A DNA stretch of 64,000 bases from UBA4732 sp963823075 (GTDB lineage: Bacteria; Planctomycetota; Planctomycetia; Gemmatales; Gemmataceae): positions 1,302,001 through 1,366,000 of the forward strand of contig CAWGKE010000023.1 of assembly GCA_963823075.1 (NCBI GenBank), in the 5' to 3' direction. The position numbers and the translations under genes are program-made. Positions within the stretch are counted from its first letter, which is position 1; the number at the start of each line of letters is the position of its first letter. Below the pieces are notes generated by a model. The model did not search any database, was not told where the DNA came from, and saw only the letters and a list, made by a program, of their open reading frames with translations. Below, piece by piece: positions 55,052 through 64,000 of this stretch.

Positions 55052-55128
55052 GCGGCGAATGTGGCAACCCTTTCGGCGGTTTCGTATCCTCTCCGCAAGC
55101 CCCAACCGATCCGCGTGAGCAACCCGCC

Positions 55129-55963
55129 ATGAGCTTCACCCGCGAGCAGTGTCTGCAACGCCTTCGCGCCCAGGTCGCGGCCGGCCGACCCATCCTCGGC
55201 GGCGGGGCCGGCGTCGGCCTGTCGGCCAAGTGCGCGGAGGCCGGCGGGGCCGACCTCCTCATCATCTACAATTCCGGTCGCTTTCGCATGGCCGGCCGCG
55301 GCAGCCTCAGCGGCATGATGCCCTTCGGCGACGCCAACCAGATCGTGATGGACATGGCCCGCGAGGTGCTTCCGGTCGCGCCGAATACGCCCGTGCTGGC
55401 CGGCGTCTGCGGCGTGGACCCGTTCCGGCTCATGCGGAACTTCCTGCGCGACGTTCAGGCGGCCGGCTTCAGCGGCGTGCAGAACTTCCCCACGGTCGGC
55501 CTGATCGACGGCACGTTTCGCCAGGGACTCGAAGAGACCGGCATGGGCTTCGACAAGGAAGTGGAGATGATCGCCGCCGCCCACGAGCTGGGCCTCCTGA
55601 CCTGTCCCTACGTCTTCACCGAGGATGAGGCGCGGGCGATGGCCCGCGCCGGCGCCGACGTGCTGATCCCGCACATGGGCCTGACGACCAAGGGGACGAT
55701 CGGGGCGAAGTCGGCCCTGACGCTGGACCAGGCCGTCGAGCGCGTTCCAGGCCCTGCACGACGCGGCCAGGGCGGTGCGCCCCGACGTGCTGGTGCTGTG
55801 CCACGGCGGTCCCATCGCGGAGCCGGCCGACGCGGCTTACGTCCTCCAGCGGACGCACGGCGTCGTCGGCTTTTTCGGGGCGTCGAGCATCGAACGGCTG
55901 CCCACCGAGACGGCCATCACCGCGCGCGTACGAGAGTTCAAGGGAATTGCGATCCGGAAATAG
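55129..55963 (+). CDS. TIM-barrel phosphoenolpyruvate-hydrolase-like protein (one frame change)
   Basis: ATG 55129 gives MSFTREQCLQRLRAQVAAGR and ILGGGAGVGLSAKCAEAGGA; strand patterns DLLIIYNSGRFRMAGRGSLS, GVQNFPTVGLIDGTFRQGLE and ADVLIPHMGLTTKGTIGAKS match the PEP-hydrolase-like TIM barrel family (PF09370). An extra base near 55746 shifts the frame, and VVGFFGASSIERLPTETAI continues to the stop at 55963. The family's physiological substrate is poorly known. No gene is shared with its neighbours in strand and function. Confidence 0.65.
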
Positions 55964-56110
55964 AGAAACAGCTCGGTCCCCACGTTCCTGCACGTCGCGG
56001 CTGAATCCACGATCCATGTCGCTCGCCAAGTCGCGGGACGCGCCGCCGTTCTAGGAAACGACGGCGAAGGTCCGTTGCCATCGCCCATCCTCCAACCGAG
56101 GGACCCGATC

Positions 56111-57148
56111 ATGCGACACTTCGGAACGCTCAAGATGCTGACGCCGCTCGCCCTGCTGGGGGCGCTCGCCGGCGCCGTGGCCGCTTTCCGCGGCAGCGAC
56201 CCCAAGCCCGACGACAGGGCCGCGATCAAGCTGCCGGGCCAGGCGACCCACGGCGTACTCAACGGCGACCGCTTCTACACCATCGCCGACGGCCAGTTGG
56301 TGGGCGTGGACCTCAAACAGGGGCAAGCGACGATCTTCAAGGAGTGCTACCGGCTGTATCCCAAGCTCGCGCCGTTCGTGGACGTGGCCGACGGCAAGGC
56401 GTGCGTCGCCTCCCAGGGCGAGCTCCATATTATTGATCTGAAGAGCGGCCAAATCCTGCATTCGGCGGACTGCAAGGGCGAGGTCCACGGCCTCGGCTTC
56501 GCCGGCGACGCCCGCGTCTTCGTCCTGGGCCGCACGGACGTCGCGATCATGGACGTGGCGGCGGGCGAGACCGTGAAGAGCATCCCGATCCTGAAGGACG
56601 AGCAGCCGAACCGGCCGGCCCGGCCCGGCGCCCTTTCGGCCTGGCAGAAGGTCGGCAAACTCCTCTACGTCGCGGACTCCGACCTCGGCCGCGGCCTCAA
56701 GGTCGTCGATCTGGAGGAAGGCGCGATCCGGGACAACATGAAGTCGGGCTACGACTGGTACACCGGCTTGCAGGTGACGGGCGACAAGGCGTTCGTGCGC
56801 ACCATCAACCTCAGCTACGGAATCAACAACCCGGACTTCGGCTTTTTTGATCTGAAAACGAAGAAATACATCGGCCTGAAGCATCCCAACGCCACGTTCT
56901 CGGACCACGTCGAGCAGAAGGCGTTCAACGCGGCCACACTGGTCGCCGGCCCCGACGGCGGGGTGTGCCTGGCGTGGAAGGGGAGCGTCTACCAGTTCGA
57001 CGGCGACGGCAAGCAGGTCGGCGAGACGCCGCTGGACAAGGACGACGACGGCCGGCTCGTCGGCGTCTGGAACGGCCGGGCGCTGACGGTCGGCAAGGAT
57101 TCGCTGCGTCTGACGCCGCTGGCCAAGGCGACGGCGAAGGGAGATTGA
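56111..57148 (+). CDS. Exported beta-propeller protein of unknown function
   Basis: A 345-residue protein with a signal peptide (MLTPLALLGALAGAVAAF). The mature part consists of repeated short strands such as FYTIADGQLVGVDLKQGQAT and VGKLLYVADSDLGRGLKVVD in the order of a WD40/PQQ-like propeller. No metal or catalytic motif is recognised. ATG 56111 was chosen for the signal. It is intact and its codon use is host-like. Confidence 0.6.
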   Translation: MRHFGTLKMLTPLALLGALAGAVAAFRGSDPKPDDRAAIKLPGQATHGVLNGDRFYTIADGQLVGVDLKQGQATIFKECYRLYPKLAPFVDVADGKACVASQGELHIIDLKSGQILHSADCKGEVHGLGFAGDARVFVLGRTDVAIMDVAAGETVKSIPILKDEQPNRPARPGALSAWQKVGKLLYVADSDLGRGLKVVDLEEGAIRDNMKSGYDWYTGLQVTGDKAFVRTINLSYGINNPDFGFFDLKTKKYIGLKHPNATFSDHVEQKAFNAATLVAGPDGGVCLAWKGSVYQFDGDGKQVGETPLDKDDDGRLVGVWNGRALTVGKDSLRLTPLAKATAKGD

Positions 57149-57231
57149 ACGCGGGCCGCGGGTGTGCCACGGCTGACACAGCCGTGGCACACAAGGAACG
57201 TATCCATTCCCACCGGAGCGAGGATGAGCGC

Positions 57232-59063
57232 ATGGCCCGGCGAACCAGCATCCTGACGCCCCTCGCGGGAGCCGTCTGTCTGGCGCGGCGGCCCTGTTCG
57301 TCAATCCGTTCACGCCGCGGTTCCCCACGGCGCCGGCCGCCGGAGCCGCCGCGCCTCCCATGCAGGAACCCACGCCGGTCGGCCGCAAGATCGACGACTT
57401 CACTGTCCACGACGTTTTCGGCCGGCCGCACTCCCTCGCCGAATGGGCCGATGCGAAAATCCTCGTCGTCGCCTTCCTGGGCACGGAATGTCCGCTGTCG
57501 AAGCTGTACGGCTCGCGCCTGGATGAGCTGGCCCGCGAATTCGGGCCGCGCGGCGTCGCCTTCGTCGGCGTCGATCCCAACGCCCAGGATTCGCTCAGCG
57601 ACGTGGCCGCCTTCATCCATCTCCAGAATATCACTTTCCCGATCTTCAAAGACATCGACGGCTCCGTCGCCGACCGCATGGGCGCCGTGCGAACGCCGGA
57701 AGCCTTCGTCCTCGACGCCGAGCGGTTCGTCTGCTATCGGGGCCGCATCGACGACCAGTACGGCGTCGGCGTCCGCCGGCCGGCGCCAACGCGGCGCGAT
57801 TTGGCCGACGCGCTCGGCGAGTTGCTCGACGGCCAGCCGGTGTCGCGGCCGGCCGTCGCATCCGTCGGCTGCCGCATCGGCCGCCCCCCTCACCCTACCC
57901 TCTCCCTCTCGGGGGCAGAGGGTAGGGTGAGGGGGGCGGCGGGTGAGGTGACTTACACCAATCAGATCGGCCGGCTCTTGCAGCGGCGCTGCGTCTCATG
58001 CCATAGGGCGGGCCAACCGGGGCCGTTCTCGCTGACTGACTACCGCAACGCCGCCGACTGGTCGGCCATGATCCGCGAGGTAGTGGACGACGGCCGAATG
58101 CCGCCGTGGTTCGCCGACCCCCGCCACGGCCGATTCCGCAACGACGCCCGCCTCACCGCCGACGAGAAGCGCCTCCTGTTCCACTGGATCGACGACGGCT
58201 GCCCGGAAGGCGACGCCGCCGACCTGCCGGCGCCGTCGCCCTTCACCGACGGCTGGCGCATCCCGCAACCCGATCAGATCGTGTTTATGGCGGATCAGGC
58301 CTATGAAGTACCCTCCCAGGGGGAATTGCCGTACCAATACTATCTGATCGATCCGGGCTTCACGGAGGACAAATATCTGCGAGCCGCCGAGGTGCGGCCG
58401 GGCGACGCCTCGGTGGTCCACCATGCCCTGGTGATGATCGTGCCGCCCGGCGAGGCAGGCTTCGCCCCCGACAGCGCCGGCGCGCTGCTCGACTACGCGC
58501 CCGGCATGGACCCGACCGTGCTGCCCGACGGCGAGGCGCTCCGCGTCGCGGCCGGGTCCAAATTCCTGTTCCAGATGCACTACACGCCCAACGGCTTGCC
58601 GCGCCGGGACCGCACCTGTCTCGGCCTGGCGTTCGCCGATCCGAAAACGGTGAAAATCGCCGTGAGGGGCGGCGCCGTCTTCAACACGGGGATCGCCCTC
58701 CCGGCCGGCGCCCGCGATTACCGTCTGACGGCGGAGTACGTCGCGCCGCAAGATATTCTGCTGTTGAGCCTGTCGCCGCACCTGCACCTGCGCGGCAAGT
58801 CGTTCCGCTTCGAGGCGGTCTACGCGGACGGCCGGCGCGAAACCCTGCTCGACGTGCCGCGCTACGACTTCAACTGGCAGCTGCGCTACGAGCTGGAGGC
58901 GCCGAAACGGCTGCCCAAGGGGACGCGGTTGGTCTGCACGGCCCACTGGGACAACTCGGCCGACAACCCGGCCAACCCCGATCCGACGCGCGACGTGGGC
59001 TGGGGCGACCAGACCGGCGACGAGATGCTGATCGGCTTCTTCGCCTACGCGCCTGCCGATTGA
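57232..59063 (+). CDS. Redoxin - c-type cytochrome - copper-monooxygenase-like fusion (frame change in the signal)
   Basis: The start at 57232 (MARRTSILTPLAGAVCLA) shifts near 57285 into the frame that becomes AALFVNPFTPRFPTAPAAGA. The thioredoxin-like part is GRKIDDFTVHDVFGRPHSLA with FLGTECPLSKLY, where the redox motif is reduced to one Cys (TECP). Then come haem motif CVSCH and, after VVDDGRMPPWFADP, a C-terminal half with VVHHALVMIVPPGEA and SPHLHLRGKSFRFEAVYADG, the histidine motifs of copper type II ascorbate-dependent monooxygenases. A perfect 23-bp palindrome (57881-57939) inserts PHPTLSLSGAEGRVRG in frame. A periplasmic redox role is inferred. Confidence 0.7.
57881..57939. repeat. 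23-bp palindrome inside the redoxin-cytochrome gene
   Basis: Arms 57881-57903 and 57917-57939 are perfect complements. It translates to an inter-domain linker segment and keeps the frame. Confidence 0.85.
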
Positions 59064-59170
59064 AGCCATTGCGTCTTGCGGCGCCGGCCCGCACCGCGTA
59101 CTCTGAGGCCAGTCGGGGCGGCGGCAAGGGACCGGGCCGCCCTGCTTCCTTCTCACGAGGAGTCCGACTC

Positions 59171-60085
59171 ATGCGAACCGCTTTCGCACTGGCCTGGGCG
59201 CTCCTGCCCGGCCTACTCTGCGCCGCCCCGGCCGCGCCCGACAAGGATGCGCCCGCCGGCGCCGTCGAGAAGGTGCGCCAGGCCCTCGACCAGCCCGTCA
59301 CCCTCCAGATCGACAAGCAGACGCTCGCCGCCGCCGTCGAGGCGCTGCGGCAGAAAATGAAGATCAACATTGTCCTCGACAACCTGACCATCCAGCAGCA
59401 GCTCGGCTTCGCTCCCGACCAATCGCCCGCCCAGGTCCAGGTGGATCTCAAGGATGTGAAGGCGCGCACCGTCCTGCGGAACATCCTCGCGCCCTACAAT
59501 TTGAGTTTTGCGATCATCGGCGACACGGTCGTCGTCACCACCGAGGACATGGCCGCGATGCGGCAGATGCGCCAGCGCGTCAGCGTGAACCTGAGCAAGG
59601 TGGAGCTGACCGCGGCGCTGCGGCAAATCGGCCGCGAGACGGCCACCAACCTGATCGTTGATGTCCGGGCGGAGAAGGAAGCCAGGGCGGAGGTGAGTTT
59701 GCAGCTGGAGGACGTGCCGCTGGAGACGGCGGTGCGTCTGCTGTCCGAGATGGCCGGCCTCAAGCCGGTTCGCGTCGGCAACACGCTGTTTGTAACGAAG
59801 AAGGAAATCGCCGCCGACCTGCGCAACGACCCCGCGTTCGCCCCGCAGAATCCGCCGGGAACCAACGTGTACGCGGCGCCGAACGGACAGGTGTTCTTGA
59901 CCCCCGGAGGGGTCTTTGCCAACGTGCAGGGCGGGACGGCGATCTATGCGCCCGTCCAGGCTGTCAACCCCGGATCGGGCGTGTCCAGCACGATAGCTCC
60001 TCCGGGACCGGGCGCCGCCGCGCCAGCGCCCCCGAACGCCAACGGCGCCGACCCGAACGCCGACAAGCCGCCGCAGGACAAGTAG
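59171..60085 (+). CDS. Exported protein with STN/secretin-N-like repeats
   Basis: A 304-residue protein with a signal peptide (MRTAFALAWALLPGLLCAAP). Two related modules, LQIDKQTLAAAVEALRQKMK and VNLSKVELTAALRQIGRETA, have the pattern of the STN or secretin N-domain (beta-alpha-beta with short loops). The rest is a Pro/Ala/Asn-rich tail. No secretin pore domain follows, so it may be a periplasmic partner of a secretin encoded elsewhere, or a stand-alone version. The GGCGAG-type palindrome follows its stop. Confidence 0.65.
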   Translation: MRTAFALAWALLPGLLCAAPAAPDKDAPAGAVEKVRQALDQPVTLQIDKQTLAAAVEALRQKMKINIVLDNLTIQQQLGFAPDQSPAQVQVDLKDVKARTVLRNILAPYNLSFAIIGDTVVVTTEDMAAMRQMRQRVSVNLSKVELTAALRQIGRETATNLIVDVRAEKEARAEVSLQLEDVPLETAVRLLSEMAGLKPVRVGNTLFVTKKEIAADLRNDPAFAPQNPPGTNVYAAPNGQVFLTPGGVFANVQGGTAIYAPVQAVNPGSGVSSTIAPPGPGAAAPAPPNANGADPNADKPPQDK

Positions 60086-60093
60086 GAAGACAG

Positions 60094-60180
60094 GGCGAGC
60101 GGCGCGGCGTCAGCCCGCCGGTGCGGCATGTTGTCAGCGACAGCATTCTGCACCGGCGGGCTGACGCCGCGCCGCTCGCC
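60094..60180. repeat. GGCGAG-ended palindrome with 30-bp perfect arms, copy 3
   Basis: Arms 60094-60123 and 60151-60180 equal those at 24813-24880; the loop (60124-60150) differs in sequence and length. It lies between the STN-like gene and dxr. Confidence 0.85.
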
Positions 60181-60309
60181 CCCATCCGCGGGCCAAGTAT
60201 ACTTGCGGCCCCCCTCAAATCCCGACTACAATACCAGGACGCGCAGGATTGCGCCCTTTGGAGCCATCCACAGCGCCCGGCCGCGCACCGGGCGGGGAAT
60301 GATGCCATT

Positions 60310-61524
60310 GTGTCCACCGCCGACACCCATCCGCCGCCGCAGCGCCCGCGCCGCCTGGTCGTGCTTGGTTCCACCGGCTCCATCGGGACCAACTGCCTGG
60401 ATGTGGTCTCCTACCTGCCCGACCGCCTCCAGGTCGTCGGCCTCAGCGCCCACGCCAACGTCGAAATGCTCCTCCGCCAGGCCGAGAAGCACCGGCCGCG
60501 CTGGGTCGCCGTCACCGACCCCGACGCCGCCTGCCGGCTCGACGCCGCTCGCCTCCCGCCCGACTGCCGTTTGCTGCATGGTGAGGAAGGCGTCGCCCGG
60601 ATGGCGTCCGACCCCGACGTGGACGTGGTGCTTAACGCCATCGTCGGCGCCGCCGGACTGGCCGGCGCCTGGGCCGCCCTTGAAGCCGGCAAGACCGTCG
60701 CGGTGGCCAACAAGGAAACGCTGGTCATGGCCGGCGGCCTGGTCACGAAGCTGGCGGCGGAGCGCGGCGGCCGGCTGCTGCCGGTGGACAGTGAGCATAG
60801 CGCCATTTTCCAGGCGATGCAGGCCGGCCCGCCCGGGTCCGTGGAGCGCGTCGTCCTGACCGGCAGCGGCGGCCCCTTCCGCGGCAAGACCCGCGCCGAC
60901 CTGGCCGACGTGACGGTGGAGCAGGCGCTGCGCCATCCGACCTGGCGCATGGGCCGAAAGATCACCGTCGATTCGGCCACGCTGATGAACAAGGCGCTGG
61001 AGGTGATCGAGGCGCGCTGGCTGTTCGACCTGCCGCCGGAGCGCATCGACGTCATCATCCATCCCGAGTCGGTGATCCACTCGTTCGTCGAGTTCAAGGA
61101 CGGCTCGGTGCTGGCCCAGCTGTCGCCGCCCGACATGCGGCTGCCGATCCAGTACGCCCTGCTCTACCCGGAGCGCGTGCCGGGGCCGGCCCGGCGGCTC
61201 GACTGGCGCGAGCTGTCGGCGTGGCGCTTCGAGCAGCCGGATCATGAGACATTCCCGGCCCTGCAACTGGGTTATGAAGTCGCTCGGCGCGGCGGCACTT
61301 GCGGGGCGGTCCTCAACGCGGCCAACGAGGCGGCCGTCGAGCGCTTCCTGGCCGGGGAGCTGGCTTTCCTGGACGTGCCGCGCGCCTGCCGCGCGGCCCT
61401 GGATCAACATCACTACAGCCCGGCGCCGACGCTGGCGGAACTCGCCGCCTGCGATCGCCGGGCGCGACAGGAGGTAGGCCGTTGGAACCGCAGTCTCCGA
61501 CACCCCGGCGCCCGGACGACGTGA
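60310..61524 (+). CDS. dxr: 1-deoxy-D-xylulose-5-phosphate reductoisomerase
   Basis: A 404-residue protein from GTG 60310 (GGGGAA upstream). NADPH-binding GSTGSIGTNCLDVV, the ANKETLVMAGG segment, VDSEHSAIFQ, LTGSGGPFRG, WRMGRKITVDSATLMNKALE and HPESVIHSFVEFKDGS are the DXR hallmarks. It converts DXP to MEP in the non-mevalonate isoprenoid pathway. The C-terminal domain is complete. It overlaps rseP by 43 bases, so the two are coupled, an arrangement also seen in other bacteria. Confidence 0.95.
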   Translation: MSTADTHPPPQRPRRLVVLGSTGSIGTNCLDVVSYLPDRLQVVGLSAHANVEMLLRQAEKHRPRWVAVTDPDAACRLDAARLPPDCRLLHGEEGVARMASDPDVDVVLNAIVGAAGLAGAWAALEAGKTVAVANKETLVMAGGLVTKLAAERGGRLLPVDSEHSAIFQAMQAGPPGSVERVVLTGSGGPFRGKTRADLADVTVEQALRHPTWRMGRKITVDSATLMNKALEVIEARWLFDLPPERIDVIIHPESVIHSFVEFKDGSVLAQLSPPDMRLPIQYALLYPERVPGPARRLDWRELSAWRFEQPDHETFPALQLGYEVARRGGTCGAVLNAANEAAVERFLAGELAFLDVPRACRAALDQHHYSPAPTLAELAACDRRARQEVGRWNRSLRHPGARTT

Positions 61525-64000
61525 GGCCCGACGCCGCGACGCCACCTGTCCCGCCCGTTGAGATCGGAACGCCGGCGTCCGGCCCTCCGGGGGCGTCAGC
61601 CCCCGGAGGGCCGGACGGTGAGCCGGCGGCCCCGCCCGCGCCGCCGCTCACGCCGATGGGCTGGCTCCAGCAGAACAGCCCCTTCCTCGTCGCCTTCGTC
61701 GCCATCGTCGCCGCTCTTTACTACTACTGGGGCTTCGACGGGGTCTTCCGCGCCGCCCTCGTCGTCGTCGGCCTGGGGTTGGTTATCTTCATCCACGAAC
61801 TCGGGCACTTCGTCGCCGCCAAGTGGTGCAACGTCCACGTCCAGACGTTCAGCCTCGGTTTCGGCCCCGCCCTGCCCGGATGCAGCTTCAAATGGGGAGA
61901 GACGACGTACAAGATCGGCATTCTCCCCCTTGGGGGCTACGTCCAGATGGTCGGCGAGGGGGCCGACGCCGACGAGGACGAGAGCTACCCGCGCTCCTAC
62001 AAGAACAAGACCGTCCTGCAGCGCATGTTCATCATCTCGGCGGGCGTCGTCATGAACGTGGTGCTCGGCTTCGTCTGCTTCGCGCTCGTCTACCAGTTCC
62101 ACGGCGTCGAGATGCCGGTGGCCGCCGTCGCGGCGACCGAGGCCGGCTCGCCCGCCTGGCAAGCCGGCGTCCCCAGCGGCGCCGTTTTCACCCGCATCGG
62201 ATCGACCACCGACCCCACCTTCGAGGACCTGCACGCCAGCGTCGCCCTCACCTGGTGGGAAACGGCGGTTTCCATGCAATACCTGACGCGCGACGGCCGG
62301 ACGGTCGAGGTTTCGATCCGGCCGCGCCGCGACGCCAACGACACCCAGCCGGTCATCGGCGTGTCGCCGCCGTCGAAGCTCGTGCTGCCGCCGAAGAAGT
62401 ACCTGGACGACTACGACCGGCCGGCTCGCCGCGGTTCGCCGGCCGACGTGGCGCGCGTCATGGACCTGCGCCCCGGCGACGTGGTGACGGCGGCGTCCGA
62501 CCCCGACCAGCACGACGCGATCACGGACCTGCCGCACGACTCCGCGAAAAAGACCTTCGACGCGGCCGAGTTGTGCCGCCGCATGAGCCGCATGGGCGAC
62601 CGTGAAATGCTGCTGCGGGTGCAGCGGGCCGACTCGCCCGACGCGACGGTGGAACTCCGCGTCCCGATGAAAGGCTTCGATCCGGACGACGTCATCGCGG
62701 GCACGACCGACCCCGACCACGCCGACGACCCGTTCCGCGTCACAACGCTGAAGACAAAGCCCGGCGGCGTGAAGGACCAGGATTACGACTATTACGACTT
62801 CCAAAAGCGCATGAAGCTGCTGGCCGGCCGGCCCGCGGTGGTGCAGGTCCTCCGCGTGTCGCACGGGGCGAAGGGCGACGTTACATCCACGATGGCCGAC
62901 GTGCGCGTGCCGCCGGCCTTCCACCTGACGTTCGGCCTGAAGATGAAGATGGGCGAGGTGGCCGCCGTCCGCCCGCCGGCCTCGGACACGGTCAAGGAGG
63001 GCGACACGATCGTCTCGGCCAAGGTGATGCAGGACGACCGCCTCCTCGGCGAGATCTCCGGGGAAGCGCTCGATCCGGTTCGCCTGACCTACGAGCTGGA
63101 AAAGGCGGTGGACGCCGCCTCCGACCGATCGAAGGTCCGCGTCGAGCTGACGGTCAACCGCTGGGGCGAACACAACGAGCAGAAGCCCGTGACGCTGACG
63201 GTCCAATGGGACGACCGCTGGCGCTTCGACCAGGAGATGCCGTTCAATCCGGCGTCGCCGATGGCGATCCCGGAGCTGGGGATCGCCTACCGCGTCGAGA
63301 GCACCATCGTCGAGGTGCGGCCGGATTCGCCCGCCGCCAAGGCCGGGCTGCAACCGAACGACCGCATCGTGGAAATCTGCTTCAAGGAGTCCGAGAAGGG
63401 CGGTCCTGGCAAGTGGGGCTACTGGCACAAAATGGCGTCCAAGCGCGTCAAGGGCGGCGCCACCGATGAGGTCTACGACGAGTGGGCGAACTTCTTCGCC
63501 GCCGTGCAAGCCAACGATACGCCGGACGTGAAGGTGAGGGTGTGGCGCAACGGGACCGAGCTGCCCGACGAGATCCCCATGACGGCGGTGGATGACCCGA
63601 CGTGGCCGCTGGTCGAGCGCGGGATCATGCTGATGCCCGAAACGAAGCTGCAAAAGGCCGACACCGTTTTCCAGGCCGTCGGCATGGGCGTCGGCCGGAC
63701 CTGGTCGTTCATCCGCACCATTTACGAGGGCCTGGTGAGCATGGCCACCGGGCGCATCAGCGCGTCGGACAACATCGAAGGCCCGATCAACATCGCCAAG
63801 CACACCTTCCAGGCGGCCCAGGACATGTGGAGCCTGCTCCTCATCCTGGGCATGATCAGCGTCAACCTGGCGGTGGTCAACTTTCTGCCGATCCCGGTGC
63901 TGGACGGCGGGCACATGGTCTTTCTGATCTACGAACTGGTGAGGCGGAAGCCGCCGTCCGACGCGGTGCGCACCGTCGCCAGCTACGTTGGCCTGGCGTT
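61482..64000 (+). CDS. rseP: Site-2 metalloprotease RseP (3' end beyond the window)
   Basis: The frame is open to the window end. TTG 61482 with AGGAGGT seven bases before it is the best start. A Pro/Gly-rich cytoplasmic leader leads to a membrane helix and HELGH in VIFIHELGHFVAAKWCN, then LPLGGYVQMVGE, one or more PDZ-like regions with a long insert, and the second metal motif NFLPIPVLDGGH. RseP cuts anti-sigma factors within the membrane. The leader contains a perfect 18-bp palindrome (61577-61616). The insert between PDZ parts is much longer than in E. coli RseP. Confidence 0.9.
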   Translation, partial: MEPQSPTPRRPDDVRPDAATPPVPPVEIGTPASGPPGASAPGGPDGEPAAPPAPPLTPMGWLQQNSPFLVAFVAIVAALYYYWGFDGVFRAALVVVGLGLVIFIHELGHFVAAKWCNVHVQTFSLGFGPALPGCSFKWGETTYKIGILPLGGYVQMVGEGADADEDESYPRSYKNKTVLQRMFIISAGVVMNVVLGFVCFALVYQFHGVEMPVAAVAATEAGSPAWQAGVPSGAVFTRIGSTTDPTFEDLHASVALTWWETAVSMQYLTRDGRTVEVSIRPRRDANDTQPVIGVSPPSKLVLPPKKYLDDYDRPARRGSPADVARVMDLRPGDVVTAASDPDQHDAITDLPHDSAKKTFDAAELCRRMSRMGDREMLLRVQRADSPDATVELRVPMKGFDPDDVIAGTTDPDHADDPFRVTTLKTKPGGVKDQDYDYYDFQKRMKLLAGRPAVVQVLRVSHGAKGDVTSTMADVRVPPAFHLTFGLKMKMGEVAAVRPPASDTVKEGDTIVSAKVMQDDRLLGEISGEALDPVRLTYELEKAVDAASDRSKVRVELTVNRWGEHNEQKPVTLTVQWDDRWRFDQEMPFNPASPMAIPELGIAYRVESTIVEVRPDSPAAKAGLQPNDRIVEICFKESEKGGPGKWGYWHKMASKRVKGGATDEVYDEWANFFAAVQANDTPDVKVRVWRNGTELPDEIPMTAVDDPTWPLVERGIMLMPETKLQKADTVFQAVGMGVGRTWSFIRTIYEGLVSMATGRISASDNIEGPINIAKHTFQAAQDMWSLLLILGMISVNLAVVNFLPIPVLDGGHMVFLIYELVRRKPPSDAVRTVASYVGLA
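61577..61616. repeat. 18-bp palindrome inside the rseP leader
   Basis: Arms 61577-61594 and 61599-61616 are perfect complements around GTCA and read in frame as SGPPGASAPGGPD. Confidence 0.85.

Overview
The window looks like chromosomal DNA of a high-GC planctomycete, probably near the Gemmata/Gemmatales group. The basis is sequence content: a PVC-type haem-binding protein, a DUF1501 / PPC-domain / DUF1549-DUF1553 / c-type cytochrome-WD40 gene block, Hanks-type kinases fused to other domains, a PP2C phosphatase, many exported low-complexity proteins, and a very high load of interspersed palindromic repeats. The genus cannot be fixed from the sequence alone.

Layout. 0-2.7 kb: end of a haem-binding protein, a MazF-type toxin-antitoxin (TA) pair and a gene-poor stretch of palindromes. 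2.7-8.3 kb: a neutral-ceramidase-like exported enzyme, a degenerate MnmE-like GTPase and a kinase-pseudokinase-PilZ protein. 8.6-10.8 kb: a two-gene unit with foreign-looking codon use, an ADP-ribosyltransferase-like protein and an ImmA/IrrE-type metalloprotease. 11-17.9 kb: two exported proteins, a dual-specificity phosphatase, a two-domain Pnkp-like RNA/DNA end-healing enzyme and a DUF433/DUF5615 TA pair. 18-23.5 kb: an ABC-2 permease, an intact IS5-type element, a nucleotide-sugar epimerase and an HTH/PIN TA pair. 23.6-34.3 kb: RdgC-like protein, M28 peptidase, a kinase with TPR-like tail and two TPR-like exported proteins. 34.4-43.7 kb: tRNA-Ala(CGC) and the planctomycete-specific cytochrome/DUF1501 block. 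43.8-49 kb: a polysaccharide-export lipoprotein, an AlkA-type glycosylase and a possible 3.5-kb island with a MqsA-like TA operon and a SWIM-domain transposase. 49-55 kb: PP2C phosphatase, ISKra4 remnant, exported proteins and a kinase/NADAR/phosphoribosyltransferase cluster. 55-64 kb: TIM-barrel protein, exported beta-propeller, redoxin-cytochrome-monooxygenase-like fusion, STN-like protein, then dxr and rseP, which runs off the window end.

Two themes stand out. First, palindromic repeats and MITE-like elements are everywhere. At least three element types use 3-bp TAA/TTA target duplications like the resident IS5-type element, and several repeats have become part of proteins, including two signal peptides built from the same repeat arm. 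Second, about a dozen genes show clean +1/-1 frame changes with coding homology continuing in another frame. That density suggests sequence or assembly errors rather than mass pseudogenisation, so those genes are described across the breaks. Signalling by kinases and phosphatases, envelope and periplasmic cytochrome functions, and small TA or defence-like modules are the main functional groups.
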